In this document: positions 47,395 through 59,166 of the stretch, in pieces
How positions within the stretch are numbered: position 1 is the stretch's first letter
Layout of the letters: every line of letters begins with the position of its first letter
From: Emydura subglobosa
Taxonomy: Eukaryota > Chordata > Testudines > Chelidae
Reading direction: 5' to 3'
Assembly (NCBI GenBank): GCA_007922225.1
Contig: ML679962.1
Span: 29,619,563 to 29,683,562, forward strand
Length of the DNA stretch: 64,000 nucleotides
Notes under the pieces: model-generated
Seen by the model: the letters and a program-made list of their open reading frames with translations, nothing else
What the model was told of the DNA's origin: nothing
The model's database searches: none
Position numbers and translations under genes: made by a program

Positions 47395-47647
47395 CCACTC
47401 CGTTTGCACCATCTGGCTAGCACGAAAGGACTGGAGCAGGAATAGCTCACAGTTTCCAGCAATACCCATGAGGCACCTTTTACAATCACTAAATTTACTT
47501 TCAAATGAAAAATTATTATAAAGGGGCAGTTAAGAGACTGGTTTGGGCGCACACAAATATATACAAATCCCTCCAACATGTAAGAAAGTGCACGGGAAAT
47601 ATTACCCTTGTGCTTGCAGCCAAAGAAACCTCAGGCACTAGTTGACA

Positions 47648-47722
47648 TTAACTAATTAATGTTTGCAAAGCCCTTTGAAAATGTAAAGCGCCAGATAAGA
47701 GCTTATTAATTATTACAGATAT
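47648..47722 (+). repeat. MIR-like SINE tail
   Basis: 'ttaatgtttgcaaagccctt' and 'tgaaaatgtaaagcgccaga' followed by 'taagagcttattaattatta' give the 3' end of the non-L2-tailed MIR type. The head and core are absent. Confidence 0.65.
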
Positions 47723-48973
47723 CAATAAACGTGCTGAGGCTGCCTGGAGCAGAAGAAAATAATTGCAAACATAGGATCGGTTTGCTTTCCAGCTCAGCTG
47801 ACCTAGCGAAATTAAGATATTAAAATAATTAACTTTCTAATGGAGAAAATATAAACAATGACGACAGGATTATTTAACCCTTTCTCACCATGTCTAAGAC
47901 TCTCATCCCATCCAGGCAATTCCAAGCTAGCTCACACAGTGTGGAGAACTGGCAAGGTCTGCCACAAGACAGCTTGCTGGCTACGGAGGAATAGCACTGC
48001 CTCTTGCACAAGAGCCGCACGGTCTCACATGGCTTATCCCAGAGGTGGTTACCGTGTGCTAGCCTGAAGCTGGTGACCCGATGCCACCCCTGTTGGAAGA
48101 TGATGTGATAATACTGACAGAGGTCTCCATGCAGCTCACTGTTAGCTGAACTGACACCATGTCATGCCTTGAGCCTCCTGTGGCCCTCCAGATTTTTTTT
48201 TGTTTTGGTATCATTCAGATTTCAGCACAGATTCGCACTGGTCTCTCCTTTACTAACAGGCACCACAGCTCACCTACACATCTGTCTCTTGGCAGTTGCT
48301 AAAGTTAATTCCTAATACTCATTTGTTCTAACCTCTGTAAATCACCTACAAACCAATGTTCTTTGCAACCGAAAGGGCTCTCTCGCACATACATACCCTT
48401 TGTTTTAAGTGACGCACATATCCCTATTCTTCAATGCAGCAAATGGTTTCAAATGTATAAAGTAACATCATGGGAACTAGAAAGCTAAGGCTGATTTACT
48501 TGCAATACATTCATTTTTTATTTGTGCTTGTCAGAGCTCTGACTGGAATGAGGTGGGCTCTGATACTGGGGAAGATTTGCCATTCGTTGCTGGAATTTTA
48601 ACAGAACTCATTTGATCTTCAGCAGTCTACACCACGTCTCAGTTTATTGCTGAATGTGATTCCGTTTCACCATGTCTCTCAAGATCCAGGGTTTCTGCTC
48701 TTTCCCAAAGAAGGTGGGGAAACCTCTGAGAGGAGACTGTTGCTGATATCAGTGCTCTCCAGCACCTAGAAGTAAGCTTCAAGAGTGACACACAGTGGCC
48801 GGAAGGAGGTTGTTACTAACAGAACAAGCAGTTGCAAACTCATTGACTGTATTTATGGGGTAAGAACAGTACTCTATCTCCAAGTGCTTTTCTGTTTTGC
48901 TGGTATTAGTCCCTCCACCACTCCTGCCAATATAAGTGACGTGTTGTACTCACTAGTTCTTGCGTAACTTTGT
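47723..48973. other. unassigned stretch
   Basis: No gene or named repeat. Frames are at most 69 codons. Confidence 0.4.
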
Positions 48974-49345
48974 AATGCTGTTGTAAGATAGCATTGTAGG
49001 AATTATCTATTCCTATCCCTATAAATAGAGATTACCTATATTATGTATCACATTTATTAATGACAGTCTCTGGGTTACTATCAAGTAATTGAGCTAGCCT
49101 TTTAAAAGAAGAGGTTCAACACTGCAGCCTTTATGTAAACAGCTCTGCTTTTAATTATATGTTTGTGATATATTATTCAGCCAGTGGATGTCTCTATGCT
49201 GTATTGAGCTCCAGGTAGAGTGTGTTCCTTGGTAAACAAAAGGAGATAAAGATGGAACTCAAGCTGTGCTGAAGCCCATTTGTTTGTAACTGTTGGTCTT
49301 TTGTTTAATAAACACTTCTTGTTTAAAAGCCCTGTGATTCCATAT
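48974..49345 (+). other. weak solo-LTR-like candidate
   Basis: It starts TGTTGTAAGATAGC, has a TATAAATAG box at 49020-49028 and an AATAAA at 49307-49312 followed by 'cacttcttgtttaaaagccc'. This promoter-to-polyadenylation spacing is LTR-like. No flanking 4-6 bp target duplication could be matched, and no internal retroviral sequence lies nearby, so a chance arrangement or a non-coding transcript end is equally possible. Confidence 0.25.
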
Positions 49346-51867
49346 ATCATGAAGTCACTGAAGCCAATGGAATCCTTATGAAAGTGAAGGGCTAGAATGA
49401 GAATTCCTCAAATTCTTCTTGGGCAAACAAAAATGGACTCTTACATTGTCTCCACTCTTCCAGCAAAAGGAAATCTCAGGTTATGAAGAAAAGATAGCGA
49501 TGCCTGAGCCGTGCTGAGTCGTGCTCTGCTCGGAGAGGTCAGAGTCTGCGGGTCACCCCAAATTGTCTAAGCTCCCGGTGCATTTTCCTCAGAGGACTTC
49601 AGAGATGGAAGCAATTTTGAAGCCAATCACAAAGTACAGAAAAGTCAGCATTAAAAGAGGCAACAACAAAAACATCAGGACCAAGGTAGATAGTTTTTGT
49701 GAGGACTTTCCCTGAGCCAGATTCATAGAGATAAAGTTGCTGGGGTTTTAAAGGCAAAAATACACCAATTAGGTGAACTTTGAGCTTGTGTTATTCCTGC
49801 TAGAATAAGAACAGGCTAAACACAACTTACGTCCCCAGGCACACAGGGAAGAGGAAAGTTCAGAAAAACCTCTGTAGATTATATCAGACTTTCCCAGTAG
49901 TAGTCTTCTATATTTTTTTACACACCACCACTACTTTTCACCTCTGGCCTTCCAGAGTGATTTTATATGCTTTTTTTTAAGGCGCAAAACCCCATCTGCC
50001 TGCCCTGACTCATAGAGGCTACAGACCCAACTACAGAACCTCTCCACCCGAAGGACTCAAATAGCCTCCCTCATGGTGGCGCTAGTAAAAATGGAAGGAT
50101 CTGGACCGTGATGGATCTCCTGCTGTGCCCACTTATGCTTTGCTACCACAGGCCATTATGCCAGGGGTCCCCGAAGAGCTAAGTTATGTGCCATGTATGG
50201 GCATCCCTGCAATCATTGTCTCCTACTACACAGCAAAAAATCAGACCTAGGTGAACCTTTACTGCTGCACAGGAAGAGGAGGATTTGCCCTTTTTGGAAC
50301 AGCAGTAATGAATTTGGGAGACTACCATGGTTTGAGAGTATGGTTTGGCAGGAAGGACTCTCAGAAACAGGGTCTCTCCCCTTTCTTTTTTAAAATACCC
50401 CAACTGCTAGGCCAGTGAGTCATACAGCAAAGGATTTATTCATTTTACATACAGATTTGCACTAAAATAGTTCTCTACTTCCTTAGCTGAGTCTTAGCAA
50501 GCCTTGGACATGAAACCACACAGGCCTCTCCGCCTGTTGCCATCTATTTATGGAGCCCTAAGTAAGGTTTTCTAAATATTTTGAACATTTACCAGCACAA
50601 CAGCCAGCTGCTCACGCTTACCCTGACAAACATAAGGAGTTAAACAATCCCTGGGGATCTTTTACTCACCCAGGGAGGGTGGATGTTTGCAAGGCTGTAT
50701 TAGTATCGGAGACGCAGTTTCTCTGTGGTTGGGAATTTTTTTCCTCATGAGCTCAGTGTTCAAACAAGAGCCCTGGTGAGGTAAGCACAGGCTGCTTTTT
50801 GTGTTTATATTAAAACTCACATTTAACTTATTAGCTGGGGGAGGAATAGAGATGAGGCGTGTGGAATCTCATGACTCATCGTTTCTGTAGGATAAAGAGC
50901 ATCCTTGTCTCAAAAAATCAATTCATTTGCTTCTATTGTGCGTTGCAGATATGGGCTCTTAGAGGAAGAAAGTGATTAATAAAAAACAGTTCCACCCATT
51001 GTTCTGGAAAAAATGAAAATGGAAAGTAGTTTTTAGGTGCGTAAGGAATAACACATTTAAATATGGAAAAATAAAACACTTAATGTGGCACCAGAGAACA
51101 CAAATGCAGAGCATTAGCCAAGTACGATTGTATTTCCCCAAACAACAAACCTAACAGAATTAAGATTCAGAGCACGTACCCGGCCTCCCCAAGCACACAC
51201 TAGAAATCAAGGGAATTAAGCAAATACATACCCTCGCCATCATCTACCTACACTTCTCTTTTCTATCTTCCATTCTATCAGTACCAACCACAACATCTGT
51301 ACCTCCTTCACACTCATCAGCCTACACACATTCGTGACTCTGACCATAGATCAGGTAGGTTATCACACATTTATATGCTGATGGCGTGTTTTTGGTAGTT
51401 GAACACAATGTTTCTGAAGTATAAAGTAGGGAGCAGAAGACAACCCTGGTAAAGGTAACAGCATTAAAAAAATAAACAGAAATTGCACAGCACAATTTGC
51501 TGAATTGCCCTCAGCTGAATGTAGATTTTGACTCGCGCACATTTTTAGAGGATGCCAGGGCAGCATTAGCGAGCAGGTTTGAGGAAGATCTGAGTTTAGT
51601 CTCAGAGAGAGGAAGACAGGGTAGATCCAGCAGCTGTCCAAGACCAGTTGAACAGGGAGAGTGTTGAAGGTTCAGCAAGAGAGGAATTGCAAGCGGTAGC
51701 CAATTGAAGTGACAGATAGGAAGCATGAGTAATAGTGCAACGGCCACTTTATCAGACTTTAATGGAAACACACCCATATGTCAAAATTCGATGACAGTCC
51801 ACAGATCATATCAGAGAACCCAAGTCTTAAATGAAAATATAGCTAAACACTGAATGCAGCTTGGCTG
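49346..51867. other. unassigned stretch
   Basis: Only short A/T tracts (for example 49971-49979) stand out. Frames of up to 92 codons at 51363-51777 overlap each other on the minus strand and show no known motif. Confidence 0.4.
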
Positions 51868-51972
51868 ATGGTCTTGTTGGGAGCACTGGGCGGGGAGTCA
51901 GAGACCCCAGTTCTGATCCCACATAGACCTGTAATCTGCTGTGTAATCTTGGGCAAGTCACTTCGACTCTCT

Positions 51973-52117
51973 GGGTACATCTACCCTAGGAACAAAAGAG
52001 GATTTTTACAACATAATAGTTAATGCATTGTAAAGCCCTGCCTACACAAGGATTTTACACTTTCACTATCATGTTGTGAAAACCCACCTTTTATTCTTCC
52101 TCAGTGTAGGCATATCC
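51973..52117. mobile_element. MITE inserted in the SINE core (GTCTACAC TIRs)
   Basis: The left end GGGTACATCTACCCT and the right end AGTGTAGGCATATCC are inverted copies at 10 of 15 positions, both close to an inferred GGGTATGTCTACACT end. TCTCT flanks it on both sides (51968-51972 and 52118-52122), a plausible 5-bp target duplication. Non-coding, 145 bp. Confidence 0.75.
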
Positions 52118-52171
52118 TCTCTTCCAGTTTCCCCCTCACACTCCTTTTTTTGGTCTCTCTTGTCCATTTAG

Positions 52172-52393
52172 CGGCATATCTACACAGCCCAAGGCAATGA
52201 GCTTCCCAGCCTGGTTCAACAGACTAAGTCTAGCGCTAAAAACAGTGGTGTAGACAGCAATTTGTAGTTGTGGCGTGGGCTCTGAAGTGTGTGTTTGTGT
52301 GAGGTATCTGTTTTTAAGAGCACTAGCGTGAGCCCCACAGCCCAAGCCTGTCAAACCAGGTTAGGAGGCTGGCATGGGCTGCGTAGATACACC
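52172..52393. mobile_element. second MITE inserted in the same SINE
   Basis: The left end GGCATATCTACACAGCCC and the right end GGGCTGCGTAGATACACC are inverted copies (about 14 of 18). Flanks TTTAG and TTTGA look like a 5-6 bp target duplication (TTTAGA) with one base lost on the right. The interior includes 'tggtgtagacagcaatttgt'. It is 222 bp and belongs to the same TIR family as its neighbour 55 bp upstream. Confidence 0.75.
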
Positions 52394-52480
52394 TTTGATG
52401 GTCAGCTCTTCAGGGCAGGTATTCTCTCGCTATGTGCTTGTACAGTGTCTAAAGCAAAAGGCCTCAATCTCAGCTGGGGC

Positions 52481-54867
52481 ATTCCTGCGATGACAGGAGC
52501 AAAGAGGACACGTGAAGACACACACTGCACGGGTGATGATTGTACATTCTGTGGTGCACGATGGGCTCTCTCAGTTGGCTTGGTAGTTAAATAGTCTGTT
52601 GCAATATGCAACCCAAATACGTGGTAATGTTTACATTATGTTAAAAACACTCACACTTACAGGTCACGTACATGAATGTTGCCTTACAACTGGTGTATTT
52701 CATATTGGTTTAGTTTCAAATTTTATACTTGATGCGAGATTTCTGAAAATCATTGCAATACATGCACTTACACTGTGTGATAAGCGCAACGTTTTTAAGG
52801 TGAACGTGTCTCTCTTTGGTGTGGGTGGACTTTTCTAAGACTCTTGCTGTCACTACAGAAGTGGCTGGTGAATCTGGAATTCTGTCAGCAATTCTTATCA
52901 GAATTCAAGGTTATTATGTTAATTTTTTCCTCAAGATGGAGAAACGACATCAGAGAATGGAATAAGCTGATGATTTGGATGCATATTTTTTAGTGTTACA
53001 AGTGCTGTGGTACATCAGAGATTTCAAACCTATGAGGCAAAACAGCTCCTGCAAATGCTGCGATTATGTGGAACAATCATTTACTTCTGTAGTTTTATGT
53101 TCGCTCATAATACAAAACCAAAACAAGTGGGGCCAAGTGATCCAAATTTTGAAGGTGATTTAAGAATATTTCCTCAACAATAGTTACTATTGTTTAGGTC
53201 ACAAAATTCAAAGCTGACATCAATTATTCTAATACATGTGCACAAGTCCTAGATTGTAGAGTGGAGGGATTTATATCCTACTTCATATGTAAAATTCCAT
53301 GTAACCTTATCTATGGATCTATCTGATGCCACAGGAATGCCACCCAACCGAAATTTTCTGCTGCTGTAAAGTACTCGACAATAGCTGTTGAAGGTGGAGT
53401 CAGAGAGGGTGGAGCAATGCTAAAAATGTGAAAGGGCAACTTTTTGTTGCTTCCTTTAAATGTAATGATTTAGAAATGAATGCTTTATTATACTCTGAAA
53501 AATGCAAAGGCCTTTTAACCACCATTGTATAATTTGATCTATTAAACTGCACAGAAGCAGATTTTCAAACATACCCATTGTACTTTACTGACGACAGTAG
53601 CACAAATCTAATACAGCAACAGGATAAAACACACACATTGCTAACAGAAATTTAACTATGCTTTCCATCTAATCCACATATGCACTAAGTGAATTTATGT
53701 AAACAGTGACTGATTTTTTTAAATTAAATTTTGAACAGTATACATCTAATTGTTAACAGTTAAACCAGTTCCTTTATAATTAGCAATTATAAAAGTTAAG
53801 ACGTTACCAGTGAAAACAGATGTTTTATACTTAAAATGAAACAGTAATAGCAAGTAAGGCCCCCGTCTTGATTAATTTTGCAAAGGCATAAGCTATGAAG
53901 TAATAAATATATCATTAAAAAAGTTCTTAGGCACTGAATTCATTTCCATGTCCTTTCGTATGCCTCTATATTAAACACAGTCATAGAAATATCCTATTAA
54001 AGCAGACAAACATATGCTTAGAAATGCAAAATCCATAGAGTGAAACAAGTCTACGTGGGACTCAAAGTTGGAGATTTAACCTAAATAAACAAAAGACAGA
54101 TTACATGGCCAGCATTTGGAACATTATGCTAGCCACTAATTATCATTTTTATCTTTTTCCAGAGAAAATGGCAGAGGGAATTGGAGAAAAACGATATCAA
54201 CTCCACCTGCATTCAATCCATACTTCTACAGATGGTTTGCATGGGGTCTATCAGGATGAGTACATCAGAAACCCCTGCACCTATAACAAAAGGGGGCTGC
54301 AAACCTGCCAGGAACTTAGACTGAGTAGATGGAGAACTTTTGCTGAGTAGACATGGAGCCGAGGAGGCAGAACCCGCAGAAATGGAGAACAGATAAGAAC
54401 AGAGAAGCAGAGATAATAAACAAGAAAGCCGAGCAATAACTGGTGCTTATAGTGTGACCCTGGAGAGAGATTCTGTTGTACAGAGACTTGGGACTGTAAT
54501 CTCAGAAACTGCTGCTTTTGTTCTTCATCTTTCCCACATTCAAAGAAACAGGACTTTGTATATTACTTGTAAATGAACAAGATTGATGGAGTCTGGTATG
54601 TTTAATGCAATTTCTATTCCCAGCTGGGACATACCCAGGGCAGTGAACTTTTTAACCCACGTAGCTAGTCAAAGGGACAACACTATCAACTTTGATTAGC
54701 TATCCCGTTACTTTTGCCTTCCCTCCTCACATTTGTTACAGCTTCTTGCTGCATCATGTTTATCTTAGATCTGACCCTGAACACATTTAAGTACATATAC
54801 ACATCATCCCTCTGAGTTCAGCTAGGCTGTTCCTGTGCTCACAGTGAAACACGTAGAAGTTTGTCAT
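52481..54867. other. unassigned AT-rich stretch
   Basis: No repeat or exon was recognised. The 81-codon frame 54105-54350 has no known domain, and 53200-53960 is particularly AT-rich. Confidence 0.4.
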
Positions 54868-54980
54868 TTTGGGGTCTTATATTGTAAACTCTTAGGGGTA
54901 GAGCCATCCTGGATGGCCGCACAGCTCTAAGCACAATGGAGACACTGATTTCAATTGGCACCTCTGGGCATTACCATAAT
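54868..54980 (+). repeat. L2-like SINE/LINE tail
   Basis: 'attgtaaactcttaggggta', 'acagctctaagcacaatgga', 'gacactgatttcaattggca' and 'cctctgggcattaccataat' follow the order of the L2-type 3' end. No core or ORF is attached, so it may derive from either L2 or a MIR-like SINE. Confidence 0.7.
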
Positions 54981-55179
54981 TCAGGTAAATAGCAATTAAA
55001 TCAGCAGTTTGTCACAGTATTTGTATGGAAGGTCAGCTAAGATGTACTTTTTAAAAACAAATGGTGTTCAGTAGAACAACACTATTGTAAGTATTAGTTG
55101 AATGAATGAATGCATAGATCCACAGGAGACAAAACTTCAGGTACAAGTTTGAATCTCAAGAAAACAAGTTCAAAAGTAT

Positions 55180-55291
55180 GAGAGTCCTCTGGCACTTTAA
55201 AAACTAACAAATTTATTTGGGCATAAGCTTTAAGGTGCCACAGGACACTTGTTGTTTTGCTAAAACCAAACTAACACGGCTACCCCTCTGG
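55180..55291. repeat. interspersed repeat, 'actaacacggctacccctct' family
   Basis: It runs 'gagagtcctctggcacttta', 'actaacaaatttatttgggc', 'ataagcttt', 'aaggtgccacaggacact' to 'actaacacggctacccctct'. The 'cctctggcactttaa' and 'ttaaggtgccacagga' blocks are inverted, so this is an internally shortened fold-back copy. I recall the family as very abundant in turtles. Confidence 0.7.
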
Positions 55292-55874
55292 AAAAGATCA
55301 CAAGTGTTTACTACCTCTGAAATCCAATAGATACTCAACAAAAATAGCATTTAGTCCAACTATGAAAAAGAGTACAAGACAGTGTGAAGAGCATTACACA
55401 AGTTTAAGACAACCCACAGTTGTTAACTTTCAAGGAGAATTTGTTCCTGTGCTGAGTCACTGTTTTCATGATTGTTTTGCTGGCACATTATCGAGATAAA
55501 GGTCACAATTCTGATGTGTTGTCTTCTGTCAGAAGTGCAGGTGAGTCACGGAATCAAAATAGCACTTAACTGCCATCTTTTTATGGTAGTAAAGTTACAC
55601 ATTTTCAGTTTCAAGCTCCCTCTCAAAATAGAGAAGAAAACGATTATATTAGACCGGACTCAACTGGTAGCAGACAGACTACTCCATTTTTAAAAAAACC
55701 CCACAACCCTCACCCCCCCACAGTAAGGCTTGGAACTAGCATTTCATCTCCTCAGATCTAGCCCAGAGCAATAGTGACCAAAAGTCATTACCACTTCATG
55801 GCTGTTCAGTGGCCCATGTGAACTGAATATGTGGTGTCCAGATGGCAGAACTTCCGCAACTGGCATCGTTGCCA

Positions 55875-56170
55875 GGAGTATGTCTACTTTGATGGTGGCA
55901 CTGTCGGCACCGCTGTATCGATTCTGCAGGATAGACTGAATGGCATTGGAGACCCGCTCAAACGACCTGGAAGTCGAGGACATTCATCCACCCCAGCAAA
56001 GAGAGTAATGCTGCGTCGACCTGATGGCATTTCCACTCGGCGCAGCGTAGCGGGGATGCCGCGGTAAGTAGAAGTTAGGAAGTCGACAGAAGATACGCAA
56101 GCTACGAAGAGTAGCTTGTGTATCTCCCGTCAACTGCCACCGAAATTCACCAGCAATGTAGACCAAGCCT
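55875..56170. mobile_element. CpG-rich MITE with GTCTAC TIRs
   Basis: The left end GGAGTATGTCTACTTTG pairs with the right end CAATGTAGACCAAGCCT (reverse complement AGGCTTGGTCTACATTG). The interior is unusually rich in CG, with 'gctgcgtcgacctgatggc' and 'gcgcagcgtagcggggatgc'. An inner inverted repeat 'cgcaagctacgaagagtagc', 'ttgtg' lies around 56096-56121. About 296 bp. The open frames across it on both strands come from the repeat. Confidence 0.65.
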
Positions 56171-56413
56171 GAGCAGGAACCACATATTGAGTGAGCATGT
56201 ATACAGCTCTCTCGCCTTCAATTCAGGGTTGACACACTTTAGTAGGGCAGGGTGTTTTGCCACCACATGTGCCGGGTCTGCTCTTCAGTTAAAGAGAGCT
56301 CCAGTCCCTGCGTATCTTTCATCAGCGCCGAAATTTACAAACAGACAAATGCTTCTGTGGGGGCCACAGTCTCAGTCTCAAACAGGAAGGGAATGGGTGG
56401 AGCAGGAATTGTT

Positions 56414-57107
56414 CTAAAGCACCTCTCTTCTCTTCTGCCTTTCTATTCCATGCAGAACACTGGGCCATCCTTGCTCGTCTGCTGCAGTTTTAGCTTTCAA
56501 TTCCGCTTCTATTGTGTGTTTCCATGTTATCCTTGGCCTACCTTATCACCTCTTGCTGTGGGGCTCCTAATCCAATGCTAGTCTTATGTTATTCAGGTCC
56601 TCCCTCCTTTTATGTCCTAGCCCATTTTCATTCCATTATTTCTTGTCCTATCAGTTTCTATTTGGTCTGCCTCCAGAGTTCTTAGTTTGTGATTTTTTTA
56701 AATATTTTTTTTCTGATACTGAGTATTTGTCTAAGGCAACTCTTTACGAAAACGTGAAGTTGAGAGAGTAAGGCTTTAATAAATTTCAGCACTACATTGC
56801 AATGGTGCTAAATATTCTATATTTAGTCTGGAGGGCAAGATTTCTTTCTCTCCCAATTGACCTTAGAGTAACAAATGCATATCTGGCTTTAGCTATTCTG
56901 GCTTCAGTGTCTTAGTCTATTCCACCTGTTGTACTTAACAATGCAGCCAGGATATGTGAAATATCAGACCTCTTCTATACCAGTCCCAGAAAGTGTTCTC
57001 TGTTTCTTGCTGTATGCTGATTCTCATGGACTTTAGTTCTCAGTGTTGATTTTCAACCCTACTAATTGTGCGTTAAGTCTGGAGATCAATTGTCTATAAA
57101 GTCTCAT
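56414..57107 (-). pseudogene. non-LTR retrotransposon RT C-terminal remnant (RTE/R4-like)
   Basis: Antisense relic of a LINE reverse transcriptase and its C-terminal domain. Minus-strand translation in order gives 'LNAQLVGLKIN' (to 57045), 'FTYPGCIV' (56941-56960), 'DTEARIAKARYAFVTLRSIG' (56852-56911), 'TKYRIFSTIA', 'ELWRQT' (56664-56681) and 'GRPRITWKHTIEAELK' (from 56542), then a stop at 56414-56416. This is the order in RTE/R4-type LINEs: palm/thumb GLKIN, YLGS, D-EARI-KAR, W-T-Q, GRPR-TW. Several internal stops and at least one frameshift (just before GRPR) show it is dead. The upstream catalytic YADD and the endonuclease are missing or unrecognisable. Clade is inferred, not proven. Confidence 0.8.
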
Positions 57108-57869
57108 TCGTCTTTCCTAGAACTCTTTTTAGTCTCTTTGTTCTTCACAACATATTCCTCCTGGAGTCACTGTGTCTGAGTTCTTATTCTTGGGCTTGAT
57201 TTAGTTTCAGTTTAATTTGCTTCTTTCTTCTATTTTCTGCTATGTATCTACAGTTAACCTTTCATTGTGATGTTTCTTCCTGAAACCCAGCATTTCTGCA
57301 CAAGTTTTAGTGAAAGATTGAGTTACCTGTTTCCATTTGTCTTCACTCTTTAATCATCTTCACACACCTGGTATCAATTTGCTAGAGCAATTCTAAACTC
57401 TTGTCTTGTTGTCGGTTTTAGCTTGGTGATGTTAAAACGTATGCATCTCTTTTGTTCAATTCTCATTTGTTCTTATATTTATTCTCAACGTAGCTGCTGC
57501 TAGTCAATGGTTCATTCCCACATCTGCCCCATTCCTGCTACGTACATCTTCTAAAGGTCTTTTCCATATGCACCAAACTGTAATGTATTCAGTTTGCTTC
57601 CCTGTTCTGTGAGCTAGTGACTTCTAAGTTACCTGAAGGGTTAGACGCACCAGTCATCTAATATTGCAAATTGAGTCTTAGTTGTGGAAGAGGGGGTCCC
57701 GCTTACTAACTTATAGGAATGGGCTTTACTTTAGAAATGGGTGACCCTTTCCCAACCCTGAAGGAAGTAGCAGACCCTCAATTTACACCCTTTCTCAGGG
57801 ATTAGCCACCTTCTATAGAGTTCATTACTGTATTTATAGAAGTCCTTTCCTTTACAGATTATCTGTTGA
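57108..57869. other. unassigned pyrimidine-leaning stretch
   Basis: It may include further decayed sequence of the LINE to its left, since the T/C bias continues to about 57480, but I could not place residues with confidence. Confidence 0.35.
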
Positions 57870-57975
57870 AGGGTAAGCTCTTTGAGACAAGGAATCAGCT
57901 CTTCCTTTGAGACTGTACAGAGCCTAGCATAATGAGATCCTGATTGCAACCACCAGGCACTGCCAAAACAACAAA
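57870..57975 (+). repeat. L2-like SINE/LINE tail
   Basis: 'gggtaagctctttgagacaa', 'gactgtacagagcctagcat', 'aatgagatcctgattgcaac' and 'caccaggcactgcc' match the L2-type 3' end. It ends in an A/C-rich tail. Confidence 0.75.
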
Positions 57976-59166
57976 AATACCACCCTTTATACTTATGAAA
58001 CTACCAGTAGCACCAGTGGAAATGTGCCTGCATATTGACATCAGACTAGATCCATTAACAGCAAATGCTCCCTCCCATCGGTCACCATAGATATTTCATA
58101 TTACTAGGCCTTTTTTATTTTGGCAACAAGTTTGTATTAACAAGGCACCCTGCACCTATTCCTCGTGCAATGTGGAAATTTAAGTCGTGCCAGATTCAGG
58201 GTAACAACTCATTTTTTTTGGCTCACTGCCAAACTCAGACCTATAGCCTGCGTGTGCCATTCTGTATCTTTGCAGGGAAATTGGTTGAGAATTTGAGGCA
58301 AGAACTTCAGGAATTCTTCCATCAAATCTCTGCCATTGCTGAGATTTCTTCAGTACCTCCCTCCCCCCCCCCCATCTATGTTTCTAATAGCAGTTCTCTC
58401 AAGACGGAGAAAGTGGTATTTGAAATATATATTAGTTAATTTAATTAACTGGTTTAGCAGACTAAGCACCGCCCTGGGAGCTAGGTATTTCAGTTCTCAT
58501 CCCATCTTTAAAAACATGGACTTGGGCAAGTTTGTGAAGTGCCCTGCTGTAGGTATCTAAAATAGTGATACAGCAGTCAGCAGTCCTTGTGGTCAGGGGT
58601 ATTAAAGGCCACTGACAAGTCTGCAAGAAACATCAGGAAGTTCAAGACAGGACAAAAGTGATAGTGTAAAATCAAGAGACTTTCCTGGGAAAGGTTTCAA
58701 TGGCTGCTCACCTAAAAGATGCCAGCATCTCGTCCTTGCTTAAATGGAGTCAATTTCCAGTAGATTCAAATATCTACTTCAATTATGAGCCTGCAGTCAA
58801 GGCAGCATTCTTTCCCCCATCTCTCACTCACTAAGAGGGATATCCCTCCCACCAGAAAGCTTCCCAATTCGCCTCCCTGTCCTCCAGAAATAGAGCAATG
58901 CAGTGGCCTTCTATCCCCACTGCAAGGAGGCAGATCACTAGGAGAGAGTGTTCCTTGAGCAGATACATGCCTCCTTCCTTTTCTCGAACAGACATTCTAA
59001 GGGAATAGGGAGAACCAATTCCCCACAGGCTCATCTCTGGCCCCAGCCTCAGTCCTGCTACATCCGGCACCACCATGATCCATTCATCCTGCTCCAATCC
59101 TCTCCCGGCTTCCCCCGTGAACAGCAGAGCAGAACACCAGAAATGAATGAGATCAATATAGTACAG
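57976..59166. other. unassigned stretch
   Basis: A 124-codon plus frame (58065-58439) ends across a C11 run (58363-58373). It has no known domain and is not credible as a gene. Confidence 0.4.

Larger units (their letters stand above)
45776..47647. other. unassigned stretch with simple repeats
   Basis: It contains an A-rich AAAC microsatellite (47250-47270) and the tandem duplication annotated separately. A 115-codon plus frame (46072-46419) has no recognisable family. Confidence 0.4.
51868..52480 (+). repeat. MIR-like SINE split by two MITEs
   Basis: The SINE survives in three pieces. 51868-51972 has the B-box-like AGTTCTGATCCC (51908-51919) and 'cttgggcaagtcacttcgac'. 52118-52171 has 'ccagtttccccctcacactc' and 'ctcttgtccatttag'. 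52394-52480 has 'cagctcttcagggcaggtat', 'gtgcttgtacagtgtctaaa' and 'ctcaatctcagctggggc', an L2-like tail. Joined, they give the ordinary MIR order with nothing missing, so the two intervening blocks are clean insertions. Confidence 0.85.

Noticed and set aside
55744..56067. Antiparallel 78-79 codon frames that look protein-like
   Set aside because: Most of the interval lies in the CpG-rich MITE at 55875-56170, whose members would carry the same frames in many places.
58065..58439. 124-codon frame ending in a proline run
   Set aside because: The proline run is translated from the C11 tract, there is no known domain, and a second frame is open across the same tract.
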